This document shows positions 13,700 to 22,627 of a DNA stretch of 64,000 nt, piece by piece. Each line of letters begins with the position of its first letter. The stretch's first letter is position 1. Below the pieces are notes generated by a model that was not told where the DNA came from, made no database searches, and was given only the letters and a program-made list of their open reading frames with translations. The position numbers and the translations under genes are program-made. Source of the stretch: Hyalella azteca (taxonomy: Eukaryota; Arthropoda; Malacostraca; Amphipoda; Hyalellidae); NCBI RefSeq assembly GCF_000764305.2, contig NW_025946691.1:43736-107735 (forward strand). Direction: 5' to 3'.

Positions 13700-13945
13700 T
13701 TAGGTTGTTACGATTACGGTTGAATACGATTAGGTACGATCAGGTTGTTACGATTACGGTTGAATACGATTAGGTTCGATCAGGTTGTTACGATTACGGT
13801 TGAATACGATTAGGTTGTTACGATTACGGTTGAATACGATTAGTTTGTTACGATTACGGTTGAATACGATTAGGTTGTTACGATTACGGCTGAATACGAT
13901 TAAGAACGATTAGGTTATTACGATTACGATTGAATACCTTTAGGG
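13700..13945. repeat. 30/40-bp minisatellite
   Basis: GGTTGTTACGATTACGGTTG recurs near 13703, 13743, 13783, 13813, 13843, 13873 and 13913. A ten-base GGTACGATCA-like insert is present in some units (40 bp) and absent in others (30 bp). Confidence 0.9.
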
Positions 13946-15143
13946 TTGACGATGGTAGGGAAGTAGGTGGTTCCGGAGGAGTCAGTGGGATAGACTACCA
14001 TCTGCCAGTGATCGTATTCTATGGGATAACACGATAACAATTCTCAGATATTGAATGCAAGAAAGGATGCCAGGAGTTCTAATGCACGCTAAAGCCAACC
14101 CGCTGGCCACGAAAAAACCATAAAAGGATGCACGAGTTACATTAAAAATTAAGACAAAAAACTCGAAGTTGTCATTCAGCTCGGGAACTATACAAGCAAA
14201 TAACGACTGAAGCATGCAAAATAAATGTTGTATGCAAGGTATACTTCATGGGACTGGCATGGGATGTGTGGATATTTTAATAAAAATATTTAATGGGAAA
14301 ACTATTAGCAAAAGGGTTAGAATTATAATTCGTTTGAATAAAACACACGATGCAGTTGTAGGTATGGAGCCGAACAGCCGGGAGAAAATATGAGCTCAAA
14401 ATTGCATAAAAGTATAAGTAAATAATATGAAATAAATCGGCAAATAAATATGAACAAAAGTTAACACGAAATAGAATTGCCATGTTCTCGGAGGCCAGCA
14501 AAAGTAGCAGCCAGTCGTTGTCGCCTTCTGGTATTTAAAAAATAAACTGAATAAAATAAATTGAAATCATATCGAGGAACGAGAAAAAGAAAACATTCAA
14601 TAATTGCTCCCACATTAACATGGAGCAATTATATTTATTAACATTTATTACAATTGTTGACTGAAAAGATGACGGCATTTAAAATCAAACGGAAATGAAG
14701 TGCCCGGAAATCCAAAAAGAATTTTTATAATCTTAGGTAATTAAATGACGAGTGAAAAAAACTAAAGAAATTTAATAAAACATGAGGAATTGTGAAGTTG
14801 AATGCGTGTGGTACAGCAGCCAAAGCCATAAACAAAAATATCTTTACGAGGCATTTTGTAAAATCAGGATAAAAATGTAGGTTTCGGCAGACATTCTTGC
14901 GTGAACTGAAAAAAACAGGGACTGTGGAAATATAAATTAAATTGTCAGTAACAGAATTTTTGCGCGTGCAAGCAGCAGTACTATTAAAAAAATTAAAAAG
15001 GGTCAATTTATATACAAATGAAGAAAAAATGTACAACTGAGGATTTTTTATTGGTTATAATAATAGGAAATAAAAATATATTAAACACCATGGGGAAAAA
15101 AGATGAGATGCAGGGATAACGAGCGCTGCGTGAGTCCCCTTAC

Positions 15144-15278
15144 CGACTACAGGTCCCCCCGGGGGATGAACCTGTGAATGGTCACCCCCCGTGTGGGGGA
15201 TTTGGTTAGGGGCCTGGGGGTTGCCGTTAGGGTTGTGGGGTTCCTCGTTGACCCCGCCCGTGGCTGTTGGAGTTTTGC
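15144..15278 (-). CDS. tutl: tutl-like candidate linker (cassette) exon between FN3-1 and FN3-2
   Basis: A GC-rich 135-base island in AT-rich intron. It has an acceptor (GCGTGTTGTAG|GC) and a donor (GTCG|GTAAGG), and it is open in the frame set by its neighbours. With the phase-1 base from upstream it encodes GKTPTATGGVNEEPHNPNGN then PQAPNQIPHTGGDHSQVHPP then GGPVV, a Pro/Gly/Asn/His-rich flexible linker with no fold. Phase 1 at both ends exactly suits insertion between the FN3-1 exon (ends phase 1) and exon 11 (starts phase 1). It could be constitutive or alternative. Splice-site strength and coding composition support it; I cannot confirm expression. Confidence 0.7.
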
Positions 15279-15299
15279 CTACAACACGCGAGATTATTG

Positions 15300-15565
15300 C
15301 TCATGTCGAGAACTTTGTTTAATATATGCATGAAAAATTATTGCATGTTCTATATATGCATGAAAAATTAATGCATGTTCAATAAATGCATATATTTAAT
15401 GAATGCATACATTCTATGAATGCATATATGCAATGAATGTATGTTCAATGAATGCATACATATATTCAATGAATGCATATTCAGTGAATTAACATTCAAT
15501 GAATGCATATTCAGTGAATTAACATTCAATGAATGCATATTCATTAAATGGATGTTAAAGTAATG
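15300..15565. repeat. Degenerate ATGAATGCATA-type tandem repeat
   Basis: Units of about 30 bases built on AATGAATGCATATTCAGTGA and ATGCATGTTCAATAAATGCA variants fill this stretch. It lies just 5' of the linker exon in gene orientation, but it does not contain that exon's acceptor. Confidence 0.85.
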
Positions 15566-16566
15566 CATTTAAAATAAACAGCTCCACGATGTCTGGGATG
15601 CAGAAGGTTCCAACAAACTAGGACTCTATTAATAAAAAACAAAGACATGTACACAATTAAATGTACAACTGTGTAATTAGGCTGCAATCGCTCCAGCAAC
15701 TGTAATACCAGGAGCAAATAGGTAAATTAACGAACATATATAATATTAAGGGCGAAAACGTAAGTAGTCCAGGTGATTCATTTTAGTCAGAAATTTATTT
15801 CAAAGATCAAGGTCATGATGGGAGCTAGAGTGAGTTTTCCACTATCACGTATTATAATTATTATAATTAAAACAAATATCATTAGAACAATTATGATTGG
15901 CTATGGGGTTGGTGTCGGCAACCGGCAAACCGTACAGGCTAAATACTAATTAAATATCCTTGATACTAATTAGTATCAAGGATACTAATTAATAATTAAT
16001 TAATAAACACGAAATAATTACAAATTATGATCATCAACATATTTTGTTTTTCTAGATATTGTCACTAAAGAGACAGTCTTAATTTCAGCTGAAGAATTCT
16101 TCTTTAAAATAAAGAAATGATTAAAAAAATACAGGCGATCAATGCTGTGTATTGCAACCGACACATGTACGGCCAGAATATAGAACAGGAATACAACTTA
16201 ACGGTACAATATAATTCACAAAGATTACGTCGAAATATGAATAAATTCGCCTAAAAGAATTCATTGCGTAAGTATAGGCCAGTTGACCACACTTACTTGA
16301 AAAGTTTCTATTCACTTGCCGTATAACTTTAAGCCAAATAATATTATTATATTTTTAATTGTACCGTATTATATTATTACACTGCCGCGCAATCAACATT
16401 AATATTTGTGAGCCGAACTTTCTTCTTCGTCAATAACATATTATTATTTAAAAAAACGCTGGTAAAGTTGCGCAGTAAATAAAGAAATAAGTTAATAATA
16501 AAGAAAGCCCAATCAGCGATGGCTGTGAAGTTTAGTAAATAATTGGCAAGGCAAGACCAAACCAAT
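15566..16566 (-). other. Intron between FN3-1 and linker exon
   Basis: About 1 kb. Apart from the palindrome at 15958 I see only AT-rich intron sequence and no exon. Confidence 0.55.
15958..15985. repeat. Perfect 28-bp palindrome
   Basis: ATCCTTGATACTAATTAGTA followed by TCAAGGAT reads the same on both strands. It sits in AT-rich intron and could form a hairpin or be a remnant of a fold-back element. Confidence 0.85.
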
Positions 16567-16726
16567 CACCCTGGGTGGTGGTGGTGATGATGTCGGAGAA
16601 CTCACCCTGGGTGGTGGCGGTGATGATGTCAGAGAACTCACCCTGGGTGGTGGCTGTGATGATGTCGGAGAACTCACCCTGGGTGGTGGCGGTGATGATG
16701 TCGGAGAACTCACCCTGGGTGGTGGC
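16567..16726 (-). repeat. 36-bp minisatellite duplicating exon 10 donor
   Basis: The unit on the minus strand is GGTGAGTTCTCCGACATC plus ATCACCGCCACCACCCAG. It repeats five times up to the gap, so more copies may be hidden. The coding phrase GGTGAGTTC inside the exon is identical to the donor plus the first intron bases, which would offer the homology for slippage. Confidence 0.9.
16570..16726 (-). CDS. tutl: tutl-like exon 10, 3' end of FN3-1 with 36-bp in-frame repeats (partial, enters N gap)
   Basis: Five 36-base units (starts at 16567, 16603, 16639, 16675, 16711) each read GEFSDIITATTQ in frame on the minus strand. The last strands of FN3-1 in this family have an LG-(D/E)-G then hydrophobic/threonine pattern at this point, so GEFSDIITATTQG is the expected domain end. 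Each unit also contains CAGG|GTGAGT, a consensus donor leaving phase 1, which is what exon 11 and the linker exon require. Possible exon ends are therefore 16714, 16678, 16642, 16606, and a weaker one at 16570 (GTGATT). The start of the exon is in the gap. Which donor is used cannot be read from sequence. Confidence 0.6.
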
Positions 16727-16925
16727 NNNNNNNNNNNNNNNNNNNNNNNNNNNNNNNNNNNNNNNNNNNNNNNNNNNNNNNNNNNNNNNNNNNNNNNNNN
16801 NNNNNNNNNNNNNNNNNNNNNNNNNNNNNNNNNNNNNNNNNNNNNNNNNNNNNNNNNNNNNNNNNNNNNNNNNNNNNNNNNNNNNNNNNNNNNNNNNNNN
16901 NNNNNNNNNNNNNNNNNNNNNNNNN
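16727..16925. other. Assembly gap (199 Ns)
   Basis: The gap lies exactly where the start of FN3-1's second half should be, between two different 36-bp arrays. About 160 coding bases are expected there, so its loss is probably assembly failure in repeats and not a gene defect. Confidence 0.95.
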
Positions 16926-17309
16926 GTGGGGGAGGCAGTGGGAACGGGAGCTACGGAGTCAGTGGGGGAGGCAGTGGAAACGGGAGCTGCGGAGTCAGTG
17001 GGGGAGGCAGTGGGAACGGGAGCTATGGAGTCAGTGGGGGAGGCAGTGGAAACGGGAGCTGCGGAGTCAGTGGGGGAGGCAGTGGGAACGGGAGCTATGG
17101 AGTCAGTGGGGGAGGCAGTGGAAACGGGAGCTGCGGAGTCAGTGGGGGAGGCAGTGGGAACGGGAGCTATGGAGTCAGTGGGGGAGGCAGTGGAAACGGG
17201 AGCTGCGGAGTCAGTGGGGGAGGCAGTGGAAACGGGAGCTGCGGAGTCAGTGGGGGAGGCAGTGGGAACGGGAGCTATGGAGTCAGTGGGGGAGGCAGAG
17301 GAAACGTAA
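16926..17309 (-). repeat. 36-bp minisatellite (72-bp higher-order), exon 10 acceptor side
   Basis: About 10.7 units of GTGGGGGAGGCAGTGGGAAC plus GGGAGCTATGGAGTCA (plus strand). Two variants mostly alternate (GGGAAC/TAT and GAAAAC/TGC), giving a 72-bp higher-order period. On the minus strand each unit is a pyrimidine-rich tract (CCACTGCCTCCCCCACTGAC) followed by TCCGCAG or TCCATAG, which has the shape of a 3' splice site. All units are open in both directions in one frame (VGEAVGTG on plus, STASPTDS on minus), but I do not think they are coding. Confidence 0.85.
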
Positions 17310-17624
17310 AAGGATAAAGAAACGATAAGTTCACTATAGAAGGAGTTTATAAGAACGAGTGTTGGAGAAACACGTTGAAAAGATTAGGTGAAATACACAA
17401 TTGGAGAGAAAGTGAGAAATAAACAAAATACCGGGTAACGTTGGCACGATAGAATAAAGTTGACCAAAGAAAGAATGATTGGCAAATTAACACAAGATTG
17501 TTTGCTATTCCGTGCAAAATCTCTATCAATTCAGTACAAGTTCGGTCAGAATTCCCTAAAATTTCAAATTTGAGATCTAATTACACGAAGAGATCGTCGT
17601 ATAAAGTTCCTTACTGAGGTGGAC
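17310..17624 (-). other. Intron 9-10, unique part
   Basis: About 300 bases of ordinary AT-rich intron between the two arrays. No exon visible. Confidence 0.6.
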
Positions 17625-17915
17625 ATATATAGTGCCTCACCAAATATATGCTTCTTTATAGTGCCACATATAGTGGCACTATATAGTGCCCTTATATTCT
17701 ATATAGTGCCACATATAGGTGGCACTATATAGTGCCACCTATATTCTATATAGTGCCACATATACTGGCACCATATAGTGCCACCTATATTCTATATAGT
17801 GCCACCATACTCTATACAGTGCCTCACCAAATAGTATACTTCTATATAGTGCCACATATATCCTATATAATACCACATATACCATATATAGTGCCTCACC
17901 AAATAGTATACTTCT
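17625..17915 (-). repeat. Minisatellite seeded by exon 9 donor
   Basis: TATAGTGCCACATATA-type units (about 20-30 bases) fill 17625-17890. The phrase AGTGCCTCACCAAATAGTAT occurs at about 17818 and 17890, and a variant at about 17633. On the minus strand that phrase is the exon 9 end and donor (AAGTATACTATTTG|GTGAGG), so the array repeatedly contains the splice donor and the last three to four codons of exon 9. Confidence 0.85.
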
Positions 17916-18171
17916 GCTCCCAGTCTCGGCCGCCGGGATATCCTGGCAACCACGACAGTTCGACGCTGAAGGAGGAGGTCTTGGTGGTGATGTTGTAGGG
18001 CGGGTGAGGGGTGGTGTTCTCCACAAGAACCTGGGTGCTGGCCACTATCACGAGGATCTCGTTCTTGACCTCGCACTCGTAGAAGGCGTGGTCACTCTTC
18101 AGCAGCGACTTGATGGTCAGGTTGCCGCCGTGTATCTCGGTCCGGTCACGGGGCAGGTTCAGACCATCGCG
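17900..18171 (-). CDS. tutl: tutl-like exon 9, second half of Ig5 and first half of FN3-1
   Basis: This 272-base exon has acceptor TTTAATGGCAG and donor TATTTG|GTGAGG, entering phase 0 and leaving phase 2. It encodes RDGLNLPRDRTEIHGGNLTI, KSLLKSDHAFYECEVKNEIL, VIVASTQVLVENTTPHPPYN, ITTKTSSFSVELSWLPGYPG and GRDWEQKYTIW. The first part has the Ig F-strand Y-x-C (HAFYECEV) and G strand. HPPYNIT opens FN3-1, with its B-strand tryptophan in LSWLPGYPGG, a strongly Turtle-like motif. NLT, NTT and NIT are potential glycosylation sites. The split tryptophan codon at the end fits the family's TIWF/TIWY boundary. Confidence 0.92.
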
Positions 18172-18251
18172 CTGCCATTAAAAATAATTACGTTAGATTA
18201 GCATTAAATATTTATAGGACAAGAAATTATTTGTTATAAATAATAGGCATA

Positions 18252-18330
18252 GATGGTGAGGTTGCCGCCGTGTATCTCGGTCCGGTCACGTGGCAGGTTC
18301 AGACCATCGCGCTGCCATTAGAAGTAAATG
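18252..18330 (-). pseudogene. Partial copy of exon 9 5' end with its splice acceptor
   Basis: This is a near-identical copy, 140 bases upstream, of 18112-18190. It carries the acceptor ATGGCAG and the first 60 coding bases (RDGLNLPRDRTEIHGGNLTI). The two base changes in the coding part are synonymous. After the copied segment the frame runs into TAA within about eight codons, so splicing to this copy would truncate the protein. It looks like a decoy or remnant. Confidence 0.85.
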
Positions 18331-18529
18331 CGTTATAGATTACCATTAAAATGTTTATATAATAATAAATTATTTATTTTAAACTAATTTTGCAGATCGA
18401 TTGGAAACTTCATTGCGAAGAATGCCCAAGCTGTAGAGTTACCATAAGATTACCCTAAGATTATTACCCTAAATTTATTGTAAATGATAAATAAAACGAT
18501 ATTAGACTAATATAAACTGATAATTAACT

Positions 18530-18640
18530 ATTCTAAATCGATAATTAACTATTCTAAATCAATAATTAACTATTATTAACGATAATTGATTATTATAAAG
18601 CAATAAGTAACTATTATCAACCGATTATTAACTATTAAGT
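18530..18640. repeat. AT-rich 20-bp repeat
   Basis: AACTATTCTAAATCGATAAT and variants occur about five times in tandem in intron 8-9. Confidence 0.8.
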
Positions 18641-19189
18641 GGATCGATTCAAAACTCCACCGCAGAGGCGGCCAAAAACATTGCGCTGCCATCAGCATCT
18701 AGCCGCATTTCTAGATGAATAAATCATTTTAGTTAAATTCACACTGTGTCTCGAGATCCTACATGATAAATAATTACTTCACAATGCATGACTTACGAAC
18801 CGCGGAGGGAAAACTCCAGCCATTCATGCCCGAAGAGAAACATGTCAGTCAGAAACATTTCAGCAACATGAACTGGTATATCGGGAAAATTTTACATTCA
18901 CAAGCCAAAAAAGTGGCCAACTTGCAACAAAGTCATTAAAAATGCCCAACATTGAACGCTTATATCTCTCAAGTCTCAACAGTCCGGTTGCTCTAGTTTG
19001 AACAATAATACGATATTTTATTTCTTGCGATAGAAAACAACGATGTCATGCGTTTAGTAAATGAGTAAAGAATGGAAAAACGACACTCAGGGATGACCGT
19101 CGCTGGCACAAGACAAGAATACATTAAGGCGTTGCGTAAGGATCATGGCAGGATTTTATCCTGATAAAACGATCCTGTTTTTACAACAC

Positions 19190-19345
19190 TTCTCTTTAAC
19201 TTCACTTCTTGTTGTTTGTCTGTCTGCTACAAATCTAATAATCAATTTTCAACACACTTCTACCAGTCCAATCGATCTGACATTTCGCACACTTGCGTAA
19301 AGTAGGAGAAAATGCTTGAATCATTTGACAGAATTAGTAATTAAA
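19190..19345 (-). mobile_element. Dispersed repeat, family C copy 1
   Basis: The stretch containing TTGTTTGTCTGTCTGCTAC, ACACTTCTACC and CACACTTGCGTAAAG is matched in reverse complement at 43610-43770, and partly again at 43440-43560. Shared phrases are AACACTTCTCTTTAAC, CTTCTTGTTGTTTG, GCTACAAATC and CGATCTGACATTT-like words. Copies are diverged. There is no coding capacity, so it could be a SINE-like or non-autonomous element. Confidence 0.65.
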
Positions 19346-19497
19346 AAAATTTAAACAATTTTTTTGCATTGAAAATTGAATTTTTTTAAATTTTTAAAAA
19401 ATATAAGAAATTCATTGTACATATGCAACATTGGAGACACAGGCCTCTTTAGAAATGTTGTCTTTAAAAAGTAATTTTTAAACGCATATTTATTATG

Positions 19498-19695
19498 CCC
19501 TGCGCCAGGTGTCATTATTACTATTATATATTATTATATTATACCCTGCGCCAGGTGACATTACTACTTACTAGTTTATATATCATATTATTATATATTA
19601 TTATAGTATACCCTGCGCCAGATGACATTATTACTTATTATACTGTATATTATAATATATTATTATACGTTATTATATTATACCCTGCGCCAGGT
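19498..19695 (-). repeat. Tandem copies of exon 8 donor
   Basis: CCCTGCGCCAGG occurs at 19498, 19544, 19611 (GATG variant) and at the true exon end 19683, separated by AT-rich spacers of the form TATTATATATTATT. On the minus strand each copy is TGGCGCAGG|GTATA, the last three codons of exon 8 plus donor (GCATA in the outermost copy). Spacings are 46, 67 and 72 bases. The spacers contain stops, so use of outer donors would truncate. Confidence 0.9.
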
Positions 19696-19812
19696 GACAG
19701 AGGGGGTGGGGGAGCCTGAGCCCCCACAGACAAGGGTGACCTCCTCGCCCAGTTGCCCGTGGTATTGGGGCTGCGGTCGGGGGGCGAACTCTGGGGGCTC
19801 GCGTACCAACAC
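19684..19812 (-). CDS. tutl: tutl-like exon 8, first half of Ig5
   Basis: This 129-base exon has acceptor AATTTTGTCAG and donor CGCAGG|GTATAA, phase 0 at both ends. It encodes VLVREPPEFAPRPQPQYHGQ, LGEEVTLVCGGSGSPTPSVT and WRR. It contains the Ig B-strand cysteine (VTLVCGG) and the C-strand tryptophan (SVTWRR), with the partner cysteine in exon 9. The VLVREPP opening continues the MEV end of exon 7, as in Turtle. It is much more GC-rich than its introns. Confidence 0.92.
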
Positions 19813-20111
19813 CTGACAAAATTGCAAACTTATAATATTTTTCATAATAAAGTTTCTCGCTATGTATAATATATTTTAGTGAACAGCACATATTTCTTCG
19901 TTAGGTTATTTCAATCACAAAAAAAACCTGGGCAAGAACAGCTTAATACAATTTTCAATGGGCAATAAGAGCTTAAAATTTTTTTTTCAAAAAAATCTCG
20001 CTAAATAATTTGAGAAATAGTAGCTGATTTTTGACACAGGAAATCGTTTTGTTCTTCTTCATTTCGTTTTATTTTTAAACAAGAAAACTTGATTAAGAGG
20101 AAGCAACCAAC

Positions 20112-20192
20112 CTCCATGTCGCCCGATGACCCCGCCGTGGTGTGCTTGTTGTACGGCGTGCAGCTGTAGCGGCCCTGGTAACTCTGGTTCAC
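20112..20192 (-). CDS. tutl: tutl-like exon 7, end of Ig4
   Basis: A small 81-base exon, phase 0 at both ends, with acceptor TCTATGTACAG and donor ATGGAG|GTTGGT. It encodes VNQSYQGRYSCTPYNKHTTA then GSSGDME. This is the Ig4 F strand with its cysteine in the YSCTPYN motif, which is characteristic of Turtle. The short length and symmetric phase mean skipping would remove the second Ig4 cysteine without a frameshift. Confidence 0.93.
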
Positions 20193-20530
20193 CTGTACAT
20201 AGAAAGAATATGGTTCACTTGTACATTTGGTTCACTTGTACATTTGGTTCACTTGTACATTTGGTTCATCTGTACGTTTGGTTCACCTGAACATTTGGTT
20301 CACATGTACATTGAAATAATATGGTTCACCAGTACATTTGGTTCACCTGTACATTTGGTTCACCTGTACATTTGGTTCACCTGTACGTTTGCTTCACCTC
20401 CACATTTGCTTCACCTGTACAATGAAATAATTTGGCGGACCTGTACATTTGGTTCAGCTGGTTCTCTCGTACAATGCGATAATTTGGTTCACCTGTACAT
20501 TAGGTTCAGCTGGTTCACAATTACAATACA
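20186..20530 (-). repeat. 17-bp minisatellite seeded by exon 7 acceptor
   Basis: About 18 imperfect copies of TTTGGTTCACCTGTACA, with exact 17-base spacing near 20341, 20358 and 20375. On the minus strand the unit is TGTACAG|GTGAACCAAA, which is the acceptor of exon 7 and its first two codons (V N). The array begins inside the exon and extends about 330 bases upstream. Longer units carry GAAATAAT or GAAAGAAT spacers. Confidence 0.92.
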
Positions 20531-22038
20531 ATAGTTTGGCATTGCATTGATAAGTTTAGGCAGTCAGCATGTGAGTGACGTTCGCCGAATATCTCAACAC
20601 TTCAGGTTTCCTGTGACGAGCCGTAAACCGACGGCGAATATACCCAGGAAATAAACTGCTAGCGAAGATCCAAGGTATAACCGATGGCGAATAACCTATG
20701 TAATAAACTTATAAAGAAATCCTGAGTAATAAAATAAGCATGCATTACCACCAATATTACGAAACGAAACCAATTTTTGTTCAATTAAATGATCACAAGT
20801 CTATGTCGAGGAATGCTGTACTCTGAAAAACGTAATTGAACGAAAACGGTGCATGGAAGAAACCAGGATTGTATAGCAGCAACACTTATTGATTGAATGA
20901 CTGCATCATCTTTGGAAGTATTTCTAGATTTTGTGAATTGGAAGAAGTGTGCATTCATTGTACTTTCACTGCTGCCGTGTTCTATAAACAACGATTTAGA
21001 ATAAGAAATTAAAAACAGAGTAGGGACGAAGTAGGAAGTTTCGGTAGAACGAATTGGTTGATTCGAGAGAACTATTCCTGTACTCGAAACAATTAAAGTC
21101 TTCTGTTGATAATATAGAACAGCAGAGTCCAAATTAACTTTTATAATTAACTTCATATTATAATTAAATTCAAACAGGAAGAAATTTATGGCAGTGCTCT
21201 AGCAATTTTTTGTAAGAATACCGATTATTTATTATCGTTCTAGTAACAGCAAGAAAAAAATATGCACACGAAATTTCCTCTCAGCTACTAAGGTTTCAAA
21301 GGAACGAAGATGCGCACGGAGAACATGAGCAGCATTGATCTCCTCGGAACAATAAGAAAGATGTCTTGAATAATTGGACGTGAGGTGGTCCCTAAAAATG
21401 ATATTCAGCAGTCAGGACAGGCCGTCGGGGTGCGGCGCTCGTCGTATATCATGTCGAATGCTCGGCAGCGTAGACGTGAAATGGAGAGATCGATGGGCAT
21501 ACGGGGTCAGCCTATCAGGCGAGGGTTGCTGTGTGATGATGACTTGCAAAATGTTCATACATGGGTTTCAGATATATTGTTTACTTGCTACAGAAATGAT
21601 GGAAAATTTCTGAAAAATGAAGCTAGGAATCAGAAAAATAGAGCTAAAAATCTATAGAAATAAAGCTAAAAGCTGGATAAATGAAGTTAAAAACTGTATA
21701 AATCATTATAAAAGCTGATTAAACGATGCGAAAATGCATAGATGAAACTAAAAGCTCTATGAAAAATCTACGAACATTAAGAAGTGTAAACGAAATAAAA
21801 ATTTTGTATAAATGAAGCAAACGCGTTGCACCTACGAATCTAAAAAGTGTAGAATCGAAGCTACCGGCCAACAACAAAAAAGAAACTAAATGCTGCAGCA
21901 ATGAAGTTCTTAGCTGTGAAGCCTCAACACGGAACAGCATTAAAGCATAACTTCAGAGATTATAGAGACAATTTCAAATTAGAGACACAACCATTCAAAT
22001 CTTCACTCACAATCAAAGACCGCGAAAGCAGCGTACTA
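20531..22038 (-). other. Intron 6-7, unique part
   Basis: 1.5 kb with no exon seen. A weak AAGCT(A/G)-AAA-GCTG phrase recurs at about 21640-21730. Confidence 0.55.
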
Positions 22039-22256
22039 ATGACAAATTTACCCAGCTAATTACCATTTAACTAACATTAAAAGAGTAATTCCAATGACAC
22101 AAAACAAATCATACCTTCGTGAAGAGCAGAGAGCCATTCTTAAGCTTACGACAAATTTCCTCGGCTAATTACCATTTAACTAACATTAAGGGAGTAATTA
22201 CAATGACACAAAACAAATCATACCTTCGTGAACAGCAGAGAGCCATTCTTAAGCTT
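22039..22256 (-). repeat. 109-bp tandem duplication over exon 6 donor
   Basis: 22039-22147 and 22148-22256 are near-identical (CATACCTTCGTGAA at 22110 and 22219). The unit covers the last 33 bases of exon 6 (LKNGSLLFTK), the donor and about 75 bases of intron. The intronic copy keeps the donor CGAAG|GTATGA and one synonymous change (CTC for CTG). Confidence 0.9.
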
Positions 22257-22414
22257 GACGACACCCTCTTCATTGTCAGGCTCGAAAAGTCTCTTGTCTT
22301 TGATCCACGTAACGAACTGCACCTCAGGGTTAGCTTTGATGTGGCATTTGACGATGCCTTGCTGCCGGAAGGGCAAGTACTGAACCGTGGGCGTGTAGGT
22401 CACGCGTGCTGGAT
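22224..22414 (-). CDS. tutl: tutl-like exon 6, first part of Ig4
   Basis: This 191-base exon has acceptor TATTGCTTGCAG and donor ACGAAG|GTATGA, entering phase 1 and leaving phase 0. It encodes PARVTYTPTVQYLPFRQQGI, VKCHIKANPEVQFVTWIKDK, RLFEPDNEEGVVKLKNGSLL and FTK. The Ig4 B-strand cysteine (VKCHIKAN) and C-strand tryptophan (VTWIKDK) are visible, and VQYLPFR plus KDKRL are Turtle signature stretches. The partner cysteine lies in exon 7. Confidence 0.94.
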
Positions 22415-22627
22415 CTGCAAGCAATACCGACATTTATTAAGACATTTTCAAAACATAATTATTGTTAGGAACGCAATATTTGCTTTAGATTCGATTTAGT
22501 TTCGCGAGGTCTTGCCAGACCTTTGTTTAATTCTAAATCTGTTAGCCGTAAAGTCGACAACTAAGCTAAAAAAATTGTGGTGAGCTTCTCAGTTATCGTA
22601 TTCGGAGATTTGACTATCTATAAATGT

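Larger units (their letters stand above)
8734..15143 (-). other. Large intron between linker exon and FN3-2
   Basis: 6.4 kb, AT-rich. It contains an 18-bp repeat (10262-10344), a MITE-like element (13147-13283), a 30/40-bp minisatellite (13700-13945) and a hairpin near 14600-14640 (TAATTGCTCC against GGAGCAATTA). No other coding exon is supported. Confidence 0.6.
18172..19683 (-). other. Intron 8-9
   Basis: 1.5 kb. It contains a partial duplication of exon 9 (18252-18330), GATAATTAACTATTCTAAAT repeats (18530-18650), a dispersed repeat (19190-19345) and the exon 8 donor repeats at its start. Nothing else coding. Confidence 0.6.

Noticed and set aside
13700..13945. Telomere-like TTAGG repeat
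   Set aside because: TTAGG words occur only once per 30/40-bp unit. The period and sequence are not telomeric.
16926..17309. VGEAVGTGATES-type repeat protein on the plus strand
   Set aside because: Pure 36-bp minisatellite adjoining a gap, within an intron of a minus-strand gene. Opposite strand is equally open.
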